This document shows, piece after piece, positions 19,765 through 31,555 of a stretch of DNA of 64,000 bases; the stretch's first letter is position 1; each line of letters opens with the position of its first letter. The position numbers and the translations under genes are program-made. The DNA is taken from NCBI GenBank assembly GCA_937139335.1, contig CAKZPN010000023.1, positions 1-64,000 on the forward strand, in the 5' to 3' direction. This stretch comes from an uncultured Roseicyclus sp. GTDB lineage: Bacteria; Pseudomonadota; Alphaproteobacteria; Rhodobacterales; Rhodobacteraceae. The notes beneath the pieces were generated by a model. The model was not told where the DNA came from. It saw nothing but the letters and a program-made list of their open reading frames with translations, and ran no database searches.

Positions 19765-22260
19765 TCACGCCAGCGAGCGTTCGACCTCTTCGCGTTCGAA
19801 GATCTCGATGACGTCGCCCTTGCGGATGTCCTCGTAGTTCTCGAAGGCCATGCCGCATTCCTGGCCCGACTGCACTTCCTTGACCTCGTCCTTGAAGCGC
19901 TTGAGCGTCTTGAGCGTGCCTTCGTGCACCACGACATCGTCGCGCAGCAGGCGAACACCGGCGGAGCGGCGGGCGACGCCCTCGGTCACGAGGCAACCGG
20001 CGACGTTGCCGACGCCCGAGACCTTGAAGACTTCGCGGATCTCGGCGTAGCCGATGAAGTTCTCGCGGATCTCGGCGCCCAGAAGGCCCGAGGCCGCGGC
20101 CTTCACGTCGTCCACAAGGTCGTAGATCACGGAGTAGTACCGGATCTCGACGCCCTTCTGGTTCGCGGTGCTGCGCGCGGGCGCATTGGCGCGGACGTTG
20201 AAGCCGATGACCGGCGCGCCGGACGCCTCGGCCAGTGTGATGTCCGACTCGGTGATGGCGCCGACCCCGAAGTGGAGCACGCGGACGCGCACCTCGTCGT
20301 TGCCGATCTTTTCCAGCGCCTGGACGATCGCCTCGGCCGAACCCTGAACGTCGGCCTTCATGACGATGGGCAGTTCGGCAACGCTCTTGTCGGCCTTGGC
20401 CTTGGCCAGAAGCTGGTCGAGCGTGGTGGCCGCACCAGCCGCCGCGCGCTTGTCCTTGGACGCGTTGTGGCGATATTCCGCGATCTCGCGGGCCTGCGCC
20501 TCGGTCTCGACGACGTTGAGGACGTCACCGGCTTCGGGCGTGCCGTTCAGGCCCAGGACCTCGACGGGAACCGACGGACCGGCCTCCCGCACACGATCGC
20601 CGCGGTCGTTTTCCATCGCGCGGACCTTGCCCCACTGCTCGCCGACGACAAAGATGTCGCCCTGGCGCAGCGTGCCCTTCTGCACGAGAACGGTCGCGAC
20701 GGGGCCACGGCCCACGTCAAGCTGCGCCTCGATCACCGCGCCTTCGGCGGGACGGTCGGGGTTGGCCTTCAACTCGAGGATCTCGGCCTGAAGCGCGATG
20801 GCCTCCAGCAGTTCGGGCAGGCCCTGGCCGGTATGGGCCGAAACCTCGACATCCTGCACGTCGCCGGACATCTTCTCGACGATGACTTCGTGCTGCAGCA
20901 GTTCCGCGCGCACCTTGTCTGGATCGGCTTCGTACTTGTCGACCTTGTTGATCGCCACGATCATCGGCACCTTGGCGGCCTTGGCGTGGTTGATCGCCTC
21001 GATCGTCTGCGGCATCACCGAATCGTCGGCGGCCACCACCAACACCACGATATCCGTCACCTGCGCGCCACGGGCCCGCATCGAGGTGAAGGCCGCGTGG
21101 CCGGGCGTGTCGAGAAAGCTCAGCACCGCACCGCTTTCGGTCGTCACCTGGTAGGCGCCGATGTGCTGCGTGATGCCGCCCGCTTCGCCGGAGACGACAT
21201 TGGCCTGCCGGATCTTGTCGAGCAGCGAAGTCTTGCCGTGGTCGACGTGGCCCATGATCGTGATCACGGGCGGCCGCGACACCAGCTCCTCGGGCTTGTC
21301 GTGGATGGCGTCGATCACGTCTTCGACGTCCTTGTCCGACACGCGCTGCACGCGGTGGCCGAAATCCTCGATGATCAGCTCCGCGGTATCGGCGTCGATC
21401 ACCTGGTTCTGGGTGACCATAAGGCCGTTGTTCATCAGCGCCTTCACAACGTCGGCGACGCGCTCGGCCATGCGGTTGGCCAGTTCCGAGACCACGATGG
21501 TTTCGGGAAGCTGGACGTCGCGCACGACCTTCTCGCGATTTTCCATGCCGCCCATGGCTTTCTGGCGGGCGCGTTCCTGCTTGCGCTTCATTGCGGCAAG
21601 GCTGCGCGTCCGGCCGCCTTCGCCACCGGCGAGTGCCTGGTTGACGGTCAGCTTGCCGGACCGGCGCTCGTTGTCGCGTTCGGTGGCGCGGGCGCGGCCG
21701 GCGCGGTCTTCCTCTTCCGACTTGCGGCGGGCGGGTTGCGGCGCGGGCTTGTTGGCACCGCGCGAACCGGGCGTCGCGGCGGCAGCGGCGGCCTCGACGG
21801 CGGCGGGGTCGCTCGGCACCTCTTTCGGTGCGTTGCGGCGGGCCTCTTCCTCGGCGACGCGGCGGCTGTCTTCTTCTTCCTTGGCTTTCAGCGCCTCTTC
21901 ACGCTCCCGCTCTTCGCGCTCCTTGGCCTCGGCCTCGGCGCGGCGGCGGGCGCGTTCTTCCTCGCGCTCCTTCTCTTCTTGCTGACGGCGGGCTTCGTCC
22001 TCGACCTCACGGGCCTTGGCGTTCTGGAGCGCCTTCAGGCGGCGGTCGAGCTCGGCGTCGGGCAGGGATTTCTCACGCTTGCCACCCTCGGCATTCTGCG
22101 CTGCGGCGGATTGGGTGCCGGGCTTCGGCACCACAACGCGCTTGCGCTTGGTCTCGACCACGACGCTTTTGGTGCGCCCACGCGAGAAGCTCTGGCTCAC
22201 GCGGCCTGACCGCGCCCCACCAGAGAGGCCAAGGGGTTTCTTTCCGTCCGTGTCGCTCAT
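19765..22260 (-). CDS. infB: Translation initiation factor IF-2
   Basis: [59 protein letters not shown]; start [12 protein letters not shown]. Confidence 0.98.
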   Translation of the reverse strand: MSDTDGKKPLGLSGGARSGRVSQSFSRGRTKSVVVETKRKRVVVPKPGTQSAAAQNAEGGKREKSLPDAELDRRLKALQNAKAREVEDEARRQQEEKEREEERARRRAEAEAKEREEREREEALKAKEEEDSRRVAEEEARRNAPKEVPSDPAAVEAAAAAATPGSRGANKPAPQPARRKSEEEDRAGRARATERDNERRSGKLTVNQALAGGEGGRTRSLAAMKRKQERARQKAMGGMENREKVVRDVQLPETIVVSELANRMAERVADVVKALMNNGLMVTQNQVIDADTAELIIEDFGHRVQRVSDKDVEDVIDAIHDKPEELVSRPPVITIMGHVDHGKTSLLDKIRQANVVSGEAGGITQHIGAYQVTTESGAVLSFLDTPGHAAFTSMRARGAQVTDIVVLVVAADDSVMPQTIEAINHAKAAKVPMIVAINKVDKYEADPDKVRAELLQHEVIVEKMSGDVQDVEVSAHTGQGLPELLEAIALQAEILELKANPDRPAEGAVIEAQLDVGRGPVATVLVQKGTLRQGDIFVVGEQWGKVRAMENDRGDRVREAGPSVPVEVLGLNGTPEAGDVLNVVETEAQAREIAEYRHNASKDKRAAAGAATTLDQLLAKAKADKSVAELPIVMKADVQGSAEAIVQALEKIGNDEVRVRVLHFGVGAITESDITLAEASGAPVIGFNVRANAPARSTANQKGVEIRYYSVIYDLVDDVKAAASGLLGAEIRENFIGYAEIREVFKVSGVGNVAGCLVTEGVARRSAGVRLLRDDVVVHEGTLKTLKRFKDEVKEVQSGQECGMAFENYEDIRKGDVIEIFEREEVERSLA

Positions 22261-22889
22261 GCGTTCCGTTCGTCTTTCCCGGCGGTCTTTCCACCGTCTG
22301 CTTTGCGCAGGCCCTGCAGTTTTGCGGCACCCTCTACAACACGAGGGGCCAGACCGCCAGCGGCAACCGCGCCATGTATCACACTTTGACGTCCGAATGC
22401 CAAACCCAATTCCCGGGCCGTCAGGACGCTGAAATAGCGGGCGCCGGTGGGCGTCCACAGCTTCGATTTACCGCGCTCCGAGCCGTCGGTGGCCTGGAGC
22501 AGAACGCCGACCTTGCGGGTCGCCAGCCAGTCCTTCACCTTCTCGAATCCTGCGACCGCATCACCCGACTTGCGGCTGAGCGCGATCAGGTCCGCCAGCC
22601 GACGGGCCAGCCCGGCCTCGACCAGATCGACCAGGTTCTCCGGCACCGTCACCGGCTGCTTTGCCGCGCGCGCGAAGAGGTTCTTCTTCACCGCCAGCTC
22701 AAGCGCCTCGCGGTCGGCCGAGACCCAGATGCCCCGACCGGGAAGCTTCTCGCCCAGGTCCGGCGCGATCTGGCCTTCGGGCCCGACCACGAACCGGATC
22801 AGCCCGTGCTTGGGCTGCACCTCGCCGGTGGCGATGCAGCGCCGGTCCGGGCCATCGGCCCTGTCCTTCTGTGCTCCGCCGCGGCTCAT
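22257..22889 (-). CDS. YlxR-family RNA-binding protein (DUF448) with L7Ae-like C-terminus
   Basis: [48 protein letters not shown]; between infB and nusA. Confidence 0.92.
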   Translation of the reverse strand: MSRGGAQKDRADGPDRRCIATGEVQPKHGLIRFVVGPEGQIAPDLGEKLPGRGIWVSADREALELAVKKNLFARAAKQPVTVPENLVDLVEAGLARRLADLIALSRKSGDAVAGFEKVKDWLATRKVGVLLQATDGSERGKSKLWTPTGARYFSVLTARELGLAFGRQSVIHGAVAAGGLAPRVVEGAAKLQGLRKADGGKTAGKDERNA

Positions 22890-22917
22890 GTCCTGCGCGC
22901 CTCCGTAGCGGAGGGCG

Positions 22918-24543
22918 TCAGCCCTCCACCTCTTCCTCGTCGTCGGCGTTGGCCGCCGCATCGGCCGCGGCCTGTGCCTCGAGCTCTTCGATGGAGACCC
23001 AGCCCAGCTTGACGCGGGCGGTCATGACCATGTTTTGGGCTTCCTCGAGACTGACATCGAAGGATTCCAGCAGGCCGGTGTCCTTGACGCGCGCCCCGTC
23101 GACCGTGGTCCAGCCGCCGGCCAGTTCCCAGTCGGCGCAGGTTGCGAAATCTTCCAGCGTCTTCACGCCGTCTTCGCCGAGCGCGACTAGCATTTGGGGC
23201 GTCAGGCCTTCGAAGTCAATGAGCGCCTCTTCGACACCCATGTCCTTGGCCTTCTGCAGCGCCTGCTTGTTCTGCTCTTCCAGGTAGTCGCGGGCACGTG
23301 CCTGAAGTTCGCCGGCGGTGCTGTCGTCGACGCCGTCGATCACCAGAAGTTCGTCGCGGTCGACATAGGCCACTTCCTCGAGCGAGGTGAAGCCTTCGGC
23401 GACCAGCAGCTGGGCGAAGAATTCGTCCAGGTCCAACGTGTCCATGAACAGGCGGGTGCGTTCCTCGAACTCGGCCTGGCGACGCTTCGATTCCTCTTCC
23501 TCGGTGAGGATGTCGATGTCGAGACCGGTCAGCTGCGAGGCGAGCCGCACGTTCTGGCCGCGTCGGCCGATGGCCAGCGACAGCTGCTCGTCGGGCACCA
23601 CGACCTCGATCCGCTCGGCGTCCTCGTCGATGACGACCTTGGTCACCTCGGCGGGCTGCAGCGCGTTCACCAGGAAGGTCGCGGCATCCTCGTTCCACGG
23701 GATGATGTCGATCTTTTCGCCCTGAAGCTCGTTCACCACGGCCTGCACGCGGCTGCCGCGCATGCCGACGCAGGCACCCACGGGGTCGATAGACGAATCG
23801 TAGGAGATGACGGCGATCTTGGCGCGCGAACCGGGGTCACGGGCCACGGCCTTGATCTCGATGATGCCGTCGTAGATTTCGGGAACTTCCATCTTGAACA
23901 GCTCGGCCATGAACTCCGGCGCGGTGCGCGACAGGAAGATCTGCGGGCCGCGCGCCTCGCGGCGGACATCCTTGATGTAGCAGCGGATGCGGTCGCCGTT
24001 GCGATAGGCCTCGCGGCCGATCTTCTCGTTGCGGCGCAGCACGCCTTCGCCCCGACCCACGTCCACGATGACGTTGCCGTATTCCTCGCGCTTGACGACA
24101 CCGTTGATGATGGTGCCGGCGCGGTCGCGGAATTCCTCGTACTGGCGGTCGCGCTCGGCCTCGCGGACCTTCTGCAAGATCACCTGCTTGGCCGATTGCG
24201 CGGCGATGCGGCCGAGTTCCACCGGCGGAATCTCGTCGATGATCGTGTCGCCGACCTTGGGATCTTCGAGGTAGGGTTTCGCCTGCGCGACGGTCAGCTC
24301 GGCCTTTTCGTTCTCGATCAGGTCGTCTTCCACCACGGTGCGGACGCGGGTGAAGCGCGCGCGGCCGGTCTTGCGGTCGATCGCCACCCGGATGTCAAGG
24401 TCGGCGCCGTAGCGCGACTTGGCGGCGCGCGCGAGGCTCTCTTCCATCGCCTCGATGACCAGCACCGGGTCGATCATCTTTTCGCGGGCCACGGCCTCGG
24501 CGGTTTGCAACAGTTCAAGCTGGTTGGCTGACGTGATGGCCAT
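22918..24543 (-). CDS. nusA: Transcription termination/antitermination protein NusA
   Basis: [60 protein letters not shown]. Confidence 0.98.
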   Translation of the reverse strand: MAITSANQLELLQTAEAVAREKMIDPVLVIEAMEESLARAAKSRYGADLDIRVAIDRKTGRARFTRVRTVVEDDLIENEKAELTVAQAKPYLEDPKVGDTIIDEIPPVELGRIAAQSAKQVILQKVREAERDRQYEEFRDRAGTIINGVVKREEYGNVIVDVGRGEGVLRRNEKIGREAYRNGDRIRCYIKDVRREARGPQIFLSRTAPEFMAELFKMEVPEIYDGIIEIKAVARDPGSRAKIAVISYDSSIDPVGACVGMRGSRVQAVVNELQGEKIDIIPWNEDAATFLVNALQPAEVTKVVIDEDAERIEVVVPDEQLSLAIGRRGQNVRLASQLTGLDIDILTEEEESKRRQAEFEERTRLFMDTLDLDEFFAQLLVAEGFTSLEEVAYVDRDELLVIDGVDDSTAGELQARARDYLEEQNKQALQKAKDMGVEEALIDFEGLTPQMLVALGEDGVKTLEDFATCADWELAGGWTTVDGARVKDTGLLESFDVSLEEAQNMVMTARVKLGWVSIEELEAQAAADAAANADDEEEVEG

Positions 24544-24548
24544 GTGCG

Positions 24549-25133
24549 TTAATCCTCCGCCTCCGAGGGTTCTTCCTCGATATCGTCAAAATTGGTCTCG
24601 TCGATAATGCCGGCCGCCTTGCGGGCCTTCAGCATCTCGCGGATCAGCTCGTCGGTAAGCACCAGCTTGGCATCCGACAGCCAGTCGTAATGCAGGCCGA
24701 GCGTGACCGTGTCGTTGCCGTCCTCGACGTTCAGCAGCACCTCGTCGCCCTCCACGCCGGCCAGCACGCCCTTGAAGCGGCGGCGACCGTCGATCATCTC
24801 GGTCGTCTCGATGCGCACCTCGTAGCCCTCGAAGGTGTCGAAGTCCTTCATCCGGGTCAGCGGGCGGTCGATGCCGGGGCTCGACACTTCCAGCGTGTAG
24901 GTGTCGTCGAGCGGATCCTCGACATCCAGCACGGCGCTGACGGCGGTGGAGATCTCGGCGCATTCGTCGACCTCGATCCCGCCACCCGGCCGTTCGGCCA
25001 TGATCTGCAGGGTCTTCGTCTGGCCGCCCATCAGGCGAATGCGCACAAGCTCGAACCCCATACCCTCGATCACGGGGGTCAGGATCTCGGCCATGCGCCG
25101 GTCTATGGCGGTCTTGGCGATCAGGTCCGACAT
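24549..25133 (-). CDS. rimP: Ribosome maturation factor RimP
   Basis: [46 protein letters not shown]. Confidence 0.97.
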   Translation of the reverse strand: MSDLIAKTAIDRRMAEILTPVIEGMGFELVRIRLMGGQTKTLQIMAERPGGGIEVDECAEISTAVSAVLDVEDPLDDTYTLEVSSPGIDRPLTRMKDFDTFEGYEVRIETTEMIDGRRRFKGVLAGVEGDEVLLNVEDGNDTVTLGLHYDWLSDAKLVLTDELIREMLKARKAAGIIDETNFDDIEEEPSEAED

Positions 25134-25150
25134 GGCGGAAGCTGGTCCTT

Positions 25151-25180
25151 AAAAACGAAAAAACGGGCCGCGCGGCCCGT
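25151..25180 (-). terminator. Intrinsic terminator between the I78-type gene and rimP
   Basis: acgggccgcgcggcccgt hairpin followed on the minus strand by a T-run (tttttcgttttt). Confidence 0.75.
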
Positions 25181-25266
25181 CGATCTTGTCCGGTTGTGCC
25201 ATCCGGTTTGGACCCGGGGGCGACGCTGTTGCCCGGCATATAGGGGGAATCAGCGGGGGGCGCAAG

Positions 25267-25521
25267 TCACCCGCAGCGGACCACGGTGATGCGTTCTTCC
25301 GCGTCGAGTTCGAAGTTGATCCGGTCGGGGCGGAAATCCATCGTGACCATGCCGTCATGCGGAATGACGCGCACAGGCTGCTCCAGCACAAGCATGTGGG
25401 CGATTTCGCCCGATTGGCCGACAAGGCCCTGAAAGCCCGAGGCGCCGCAGCTGTCGGTTTCCTGCGCGCAGGCAGGGATGGCGACGAGACAGAACAGGGC
25501 AGCAAGATGTGTACGCACCAT
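25267..25521 (-). CDS. Small secreted protein resembling peptidase inhibitor I78 family
   Basis: Signal peptide; [12 protein letters not shown]...[35 protein letters not shown]. Confidence 0.75.
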   Translation of the reverse strand: MVRTHLAALFCLVAIPACAQETDSCGASGFQGLVGQSGEIAHMLVLEQPVRVIPHDGMVTMDFRPDRINFELDAEERITVVRCG

Positions 25522-25598
25522 GGCAGGGATCCTCCGTTGCTTTGCCCATCAGATTGTCACAAGGTCGGGGCAAAACAAGACCACCGGGAGGGAATACG

Positions 25599-26711
<1,113 letters not shown>

Positions 26712-26739
26712 CACGTTTTTTCAACGAGGGAGTTTCACG

Positions 26740-27162
26740 ATGCGCACACTCACCATGGCCAGCTTTGGCCTCGCCCTGACACTGGGAACCGGGGCGCTGG
26801 CCGAAGGCTGGTCCGTCACCGATTTCAACTCGGTCAACACCCGCGAAATCTGCATGAACTATGCGGAAACCACCTTCAACACCTACCGGCAGCGGTTCGG
26901 GTCGGACGGGTTCACCGGGCGCTCGACCTGGACGGTGGGCGGCTATGACCTGCGCGGCGAGGTGGTGGATGCGCTGTTCATCTGCGCGGACGAGGCCGGG
27001 CTCGTGGCGCCCTTCGTGGTGGTCTACAACAGCGACGAGGACAGCGACGCCCGCGAGGCGATCGCGGACCGGTTGAGCGACATCTGGGACGAGATCGTAG
27101 CGAACGGTGGCGCACCCTCTGCCGCGGCCCCGGCGACTGCGCCTGCCGGCGGCACCAAGTAA
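26740..27162 (+). CDS. Secreted hypothetical protein
   Basis: Signal peptide MRTLTMASFGLALTLGTGALAEG; 140 aa. Confidence 0.7.
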   Translation: MRTLTMASFGLALTLGTGALAEGWSVTDFNSVNTREICMNYAETTFNTYRQRFGSDGFTGRSTWTVGGYDLRGEVVDALFICADEAGLVAPFVVVYNSDEDSDAREAIADRLSDIWDEIVANGGAPSAAAPATAPAGGTK

Positions 27163-27169
27163 GGCGGCA

Positions 27170-27667
27170 ATGACCGCACCCCTGACAATCCGGCCAGCCA
27201 CGGGGGAAGACGCCCCGCTGCTGGCCGGACTGTTGCTGCCGGTGTTCCGGCAGGGCGACACCTATACCGTCGATCCGGCGATCAGCGCCGAAGAGGCCGT
27301 CGCCCTGTGGTGCGCGACCGGGAAATCCGTGTTCATCGCGGAAGGGCGTGGCGTTTCCCTCGGCACTTATTACCTACGCCGGAACCAGGACGGGGGCGGC
27401 GCGCATGTGTGCAACTGCGGATATGTCACCGCCAATGCCGCGCGCGGCCTCGGGGTGGCGCGGGCGATGCTCGACCACTCGCTGGAGGAAGCGCGCAGGC
27501 AAGGCTACCGCGCGATGCAGTTCAACTTCGTCGTCGCCACCAACACCCGCGCCATCGACATCTGGGCCCGCGCCGGGTTCGAGACGGTGGGCCGCCTGCC
27601 GGGCGCCTTCCTGCACCCGACCGAGGGCTACGTCGACGCGCTGGTCATGCATCGGTCGCTGGTCTAA
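27170..27667 (+). CDS. GNAT-family N-acetyltransferase
   Basis: GRGVSLGTYYLRRNQDGGGAHVCNCGYVTANAARGLGVARAML; N...TNTRAIDIWARAGFETVGRLPGAF. Confidence 0.9.
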   Translation: MTAPLTIRPATGEDAPLLAGLLLPVFRQGDTYTVDPAISAEEAVALWCATGKSVFIAEGRGVSLGTYYLRRNQDGGGAHVCNCGYVTANAARGLGVARAMLDHSLEEARRQGYRAMQFNFVVATNTRAIDIWARAGFETVGRLPGAFLHPTEGYVDALVMHRSLV

Positions 27668-27677
27668 CCTTCGCACC

Positions 27678-28136
27678 ATGCTCGCCAGGTTTCGCTCCTG
27701 CCTCGCCGCGGCTTTCTTGCTGACCGGCCCCGTCGCGGCGCAAACCCCGGCCGACGCGCTGACGGTGCTGATGCTGGAGCCGCCGGGTCCGGTCTTGAGC
27801 TACACCGTGATCGGGCGCGAAACGGCGATCTTCCCGCGCGACATCGCGGCGGTCGAGATCTCGGAAAGCGGCGGCATCACCGATGTTTTCCTGCGCTTCG
27901 GCGGCGCGGCGACCAAGACGCTCTCCCTCATGACCGCTGCCGCGATCGGCACGCCCATGGTCGTGCAGGTCTGCGGTGCGGTGATGCTGGAGGCGACCGT
28001 GCAGGACACCATCCGCTCCGGGACGCTCTACCTGCCCAACACCACGGCCGTCCGGGCCGAGGCGCTGCGCGCTCTCTGGCATGGGCGGGCGCGCTGTGAC
28101 ACGTTGGCGCCGGAGGTATTCACCGATGGCAATTGA
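27678..28136 (+). CDS. Secreted hypothetical protein
   Basis: Signal peptide MLARFRSCLAAAFLLTGPVAAQT; start at 27678 inside ORF 27348..28136. Confidence 0.65.
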   Translation: MLARFRSCLAAAFLLTGPVAAQTPADALTVLMLEPPGPVLSYTVIGRETAIFPRDIAAVEISESGGITDVFLRFGGAATKTLSLMTAAAIGTPMVVQVCGAVMLEATVQDTIRSGTLYLPNTTAVRAEALRALWHGRARCDTLAPEVFTDGN

Positions 28137-28842
28137 ACAGACGCACCTGCTGGCCGTCCTGATCGACGCGGACAACACCAGCCACAAGCACGCCAAGGCG
28201 ATCTTCGACGAGATCGCGAGCCTGGGCGAGGCCAGCGTTCGGCGAATCTACGGCGATTTCTCGTCGACGCACATGCGCGGCTGGTCCGGCGTGCAGGCCG
28301 AATTCGGCATCGTGCCGCACCACCAGCCGGCCAATACCGTGGGCAAGAACGCCAGCGATATAGCGCTGGTGATCGACGCGATGGACCTGATGCATTCGGG
28401 CCGGTTCGACGGCTTCGTGCTGATCTCGTCCGACAGCGATTTCACCCGGCTGGCGCAACGCATCCGCGAACAGGGCCTCGACGTCTACGGCATCGGCCAG
28501 CAGAAGACGCCCGATGCCTTCCGCAAGGCCTGCAAGCGGTTCATCTTCGTCGAGAACATCCTGCCCGCCGATCCGAAATCCGAGACCTCGGACGAGAAGC
28601 CGACCGAGAAGCGCTCGCTGACCGAGGCGCGCGACCTGATCTTTCGCGCGATGGAGGGGATCGAGCAGGAAGACGACTGGTATTCGCTGGGGCAGGTCGG
28701 CCAATTCATCACCGCCGCCAACCCCGATTTCGACACAAGGACCTACGGCAAGCGCAAGCTGAGCGACCTGGTGCAGAGCTTGAAGATGCTGGAGGTCAAG
28801 CGCGGCGCCGGCAACCAGCTGCTGGTGCGCCGGCTGGATTGA
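28126..28842 (+). CDS. NYN-domain protein with C-terminal OST-HTH/LOTUS-like domain (LabA/DUF88 type)
   Basis: LLAVLIDADNTSHKHAKAIFDEIA; KNASDIALVIDAMDLMHSGRFDGFVLISSDSDFTRLAQRIREQG; winged-helix-like C-terminus DDWYSLGQVGQFI... Confidence 0.88.
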   Translation: MAIEQTHLLAVLIDADNTSHKHAKAIFDEIASLGEASVRRIYGDFSSTHMRGWSGVQAEFGIVPHHQPANTVGKNASDIALVIDAMDLMHSGRFDGFVLISSDSDFTRLAQRIREQGLDVYGIGQQKTPDAFRKACKRFIFVENILPADPKSETSDEKPTEKRSLTEARDLIFRAMEGIEQEDDWYSLGQVGQFITAANPDFDTRTYGKRKLSDLVQSLKMLEVKRGAGNQLLVRRLD

Positions 28843-28851
28843 GCTGTGGAT

Positions 28852-28905
28852 GGGGGCGCTGCCCCCGGCCTGCGGCCTCCCCCGAGGTATTTTTGAAGCG
28901 AAGAG
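28852..28905. repeat. REP-like intergenic element
   Basis: gggggcgctgcccccggcctgcggcctcccccgaggtatttttgaagcgaagag: two small GC hairpins plus a ccccgaggtattttt tail. Confidence 0.5.
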
Positions 28906-28942
28906 GGGCGGGCGCGTTTCCCTTGAGGGCGTGCAATATTGG

Positions 28943-29563
28943 TCAGGCGGTGCGCCGGTAGCGGGCGAGGAAGGTCTTCACCGCCTCCGCCGCCACGCGG
29001 TCGATTTCCTCCTCGGACGGGTCTTTCTCGATCCCGAACAGCACCTTCAGCATCAGGTCGGTGCGGCACAGCTGCGCCAGCTGGTCGGCGGCAAGGCCGG
29101 TATCCTCGATGGACAGGACCTCGCGCGCCCGCGGGCTGTCGAGGAACTGCACGATCTTGCGGCCCCATTTCTGCGGACCACTGTCATAGAAGGTGCGCCC
29201 GAGCTCGGGAAAGCGTTGCGCTTCGGCCACGCAGAGGCGGAACATGTCCTGTCCGAAGCGCGACAGGATGAAGGTCATCAGGGTCTTGCAGACCACGTGC
29301 AGGGTTTCCTCGACCGACAACTCGCGCGTGCCCATGAGGAATTCCACCTCGGCCTGCTGCGCGCATTCCGATTGCAGAACGGCAAGGAACAGGTGCTGCT
29401 TGTCGGGGAAATAGCTGTAGAGCGTGGCTTTCGAGACGCCGGCATCGCGCGCGATCTCGTCGACGCTGGCGCCCTCGTAACCCTCGCGCATGAAGACCGT
29501 GCGGGCGCCGTCGATCACCTGATCGAACTTGCGTCCTTTCTTGACCTGCGCCTCTGCGAACAT
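28943..29563 (-). CDS. TetR/AcrR-family transcriptional regulator
   Basis: FDQVIDGARTVFMREGYEGASVDEIARDAGVSKATLYSYFPDKQHLF. Confidence 0.93.
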   Translation of the reverse strand: MFAEAQVKKGRKFDQVIDGARTVFMREGYEGASVDEIARDAGVSKATLYSYFPDKQHLFLAVLQSECAQQAEVEFLMGTRELSVEETLHVVCKTLMTFILSRFGQDMFRLCVAEAQRFPELGRTFYDSGPQKWGRKIVQFLDSPRAREVLSIEDTGLAADQLAQLCRTDLMLKVLFGIEKDPSEEEIDRVAAEAVKTFLARYRRTA

Positions 29564-29630
29564 GTTTGTTGTCTCCCGCCTATGATGACAATGTAAACCA
29601 ATCCGTTCAGTTTCGGCAAGGAGATAGGCA

Positions 29631-29649
29631 GGCTGACCTGCAGTCAGCC
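29631..29649. promoter_or_regulatory. Perfect inverted repeat, candidate operator
   Basis: GGCTGAC-ctgca-GTCAGCC between divergent tetR-type and AEC transporter genes. Confidence 0.4.
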
Positions 29650-29699
29650 CCGGGTGCGTCGACAGATGGACTCTGCGCCGGGGCCGGACTAGCCAAGGG

Positions 29700-30653
29700 A
29701 TGATGATCGAGATCTTCCTCAAGACGCTGCCGTTCTTCGCGCTGATCGGGCTGGGCTACCAGGCCTGCCGCACGGGGTTTTTCACCGCCGAGGCGGCGGC
29801 CTACCTGACCAAGTTCGTGTTCTATTTCGCGCTGTCGGCGATGCTGTTCCGCTTTGCCGCGAACCTGTCGTTGTCCGAGATCTTCAACTGGTGGTTCGTG
29901 GCGGCCTATCTGTGGGGCTGTTTCGTGGTCTACGCGCTGGCGACAGCAGTCGCGTTTCTGCGTCGGCGATCGATCGAGGAGGCGGCAGTCGAGGCGCAAT
30001 GCGCGGTCATCGGCAACACCGGCTTTCTCGGCGTGCCGATGTTGATCGTGCTGATGGGCGAGGCGGCGGCGGGGCCGGTGCTGATGGTGCTGTCGCTCGA
30101 CCTGATCGTGTTTTCCTCGATCATCGTGATCCTCATCACCGGCAGCCGCGACGGGCGGATGTCGCTCGGCATCGTGAAGACCGTGGGGATGGGGCTGGTG
30201 AAGAACCCGATGATCGTGTCGATGGTGCTGGGGCTGGCCTGGTCCTCGACCGGCTGGTCGGTGCCGGGGCCGGTGAACGAGTTTCTCGCCATCCTCGGTG
30301 CCGCAGCGACGCCCGGCGCGCTTTTCGCCATCGGCGCATCGCTGGCCGGCAAGTCGGCCGAACGCATCCAGGTCGCCGGCTGGCTGAGCTTCTGCAAGCT
30401 GGTGCTGCATCCTGCGGCGGTGGCCTTTGCGGCGCTGATGCTGTTTCCGGTCCCGGTCTTCGACGCGGCGGTGATGATCGCGGCGGCCTCGCTGCCGGTG
30501 GCGGGCAACGTCTACATCCTGGCGCAGCACTACGGCGTCGCGCCACAACGGGTCTCGGCCTCGATCCTGGTCTCGACGGCGCTCAGCATCGTGACCGTGT
30601 CGGTGATCATCGCCTGGGTCTCGGGCATGGCGGGCATCGTGCCGGGCGGCTGA
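29700..30653 (+). CDS. AEC-family (auxin efflux carrier) transporter
   Basis: FALIGLGYQACRTGFFTAEAAAYLTKFVFYFALSAMLF; multi-TM. Confidence 0.9.
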   Translation: MMIEIFLKTLPFFALIGLGYQACRTGFFTAEAAAYLTKFVFYFALSAMLFRFAANLSLSEIFNWWFVAAYLWGCFVVYALATAVAFLRRRSIEEAAVEAQCAVIGNTGFLGVPMLIVLMGEAAAGPVLMVLSLDLIVFSSIIVILITGSRDGRMSLGIVKTVGMGLVKNPMIVSMVLGLAWSSTGWSVPGPVNEFLAILGAAATPGALFAIGASLAGKSAERIQVAGWLSFCKLVLHPAAVAFAALMLFPVPVFDAAVMIAAASLPVAGNVYILAQHYGVAPQRVSASILVSTALSIVTVSVIIAWVSGMAGIVPGG

Positions 30654-30715
30654 GGCTTGCGGGCAAGGGGTGCCCCGCGTTACCGCTGAACCGCGCGGGT
30701 CAAGAGGAGGCGACG

Positions 30716-31555
30716 ATGGACACGATCTCGGAAAACAGGTGTTTCGGCGGCACGCAGGGCGTCTACCGTCGTGCGTCCGAGGCGACGGGCACCGACATGA
30801 CCTTCGGCCTGTTCCTGCCCGCCGAGGCGGCGGACGGCGCGGTGCCGGTCCTGTGGTACCTGTCGGGTCTGACCTGCACCCATGCCAACGCGATGGACAA
30901 GGCCGGCGCCCAGCAATGGGCGGCCGAACAGGGCATCGCGCTGGTCTTCCCCGACACCTCGCCGCGCGGGGCCGGCGTGCCGGATGACGTGGCCTTCGAC
31001 CTCGGCGTGGGTGCGGGCTTCTACGTGAACGCGACGCAGGACCCCTGGGCCGAGCACTTCCAGATGTGGAGCTACATCACCGAGGAACTGCCGCAGGCGC
31101 TGTTCAAGCGGTTTCCGCTGGACGAGGCGCGGCAGGCGATCACCGGGCATTCGATGGGCGGCCACGGCGCGTTGACCATCGCGATGCAGTTTCCCGACCG
31201 CTTCGCCTCGGTCTCGGCCTTCGCGCCGATCTGCAACCCGATGGAAAGCGACTGGGGCCGCAAGCAGTTCACCGCCTACCTCGGCGAGAACACCGCCCTC
31301 TGGGAGCCGCATGACGCCACCGTCCTGATGCGCGAGCGCGGGTTTCCGGGCCCCGTCCTGATCGACACCGGCACGGCGGACCAGTTCGGCGACCTGCTGA
31401 AGACCGAGGCGCTGGCCGAGGCGATCGCGGCGCGGCGGCAGCACGCGACGCTTCGCCTGCAACCGGGCTACGACCACAGCTACTTCTTCGTCTCCACCTT
31501 CATGGAGGATCACGTGACCTTCCACGCCGAGGCGCTCTACGGGGTCGCGGAATGA
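30716..31555 (+). CDS. fghA: S-formylglutathione hydrolase
   Basis: GLFLPAEAADGAVPVLWYLSGLTCTHANAMDKAGAQ; ITGHSMGGHGALTIAMQFPDRFASVSAFAPICNP. Confidence 0.96.
   Translation: MDTISENRCFGGTQGVYRRASEATGTDMTFGLFLPAEAADGAVPVLWYLSGLTCTHANAMDKAGAQQWAAEQGIALVFPDTSPRGAGVPDDVAFDLGVGAGFYVNATQDPWAEHFQMWSYITEELPQALFKRFPLDEARQAITGHSMGGHGALTIAMQFPDRFASVSAFAPICNPMESDWGRKQFTAYLGENTALWEPHDATVLMRERGFPGPVLIDTGTADQFGDLLKTEALAEAIAARRQHATLRLQPGYDHSYFFVSTFMEDHVTFHAEALYGVAE

Noticed and set aside
19690-22209. 839-aa plus-strand ORF
   Set aside because: Antisense shadow of infB
19820-22260. Charged low-complexity repeat ([25 protein letters not shown]) as a novel element
   Set aside because: Typical linker in the N-terminal region of alphaproteobacterial IF-2
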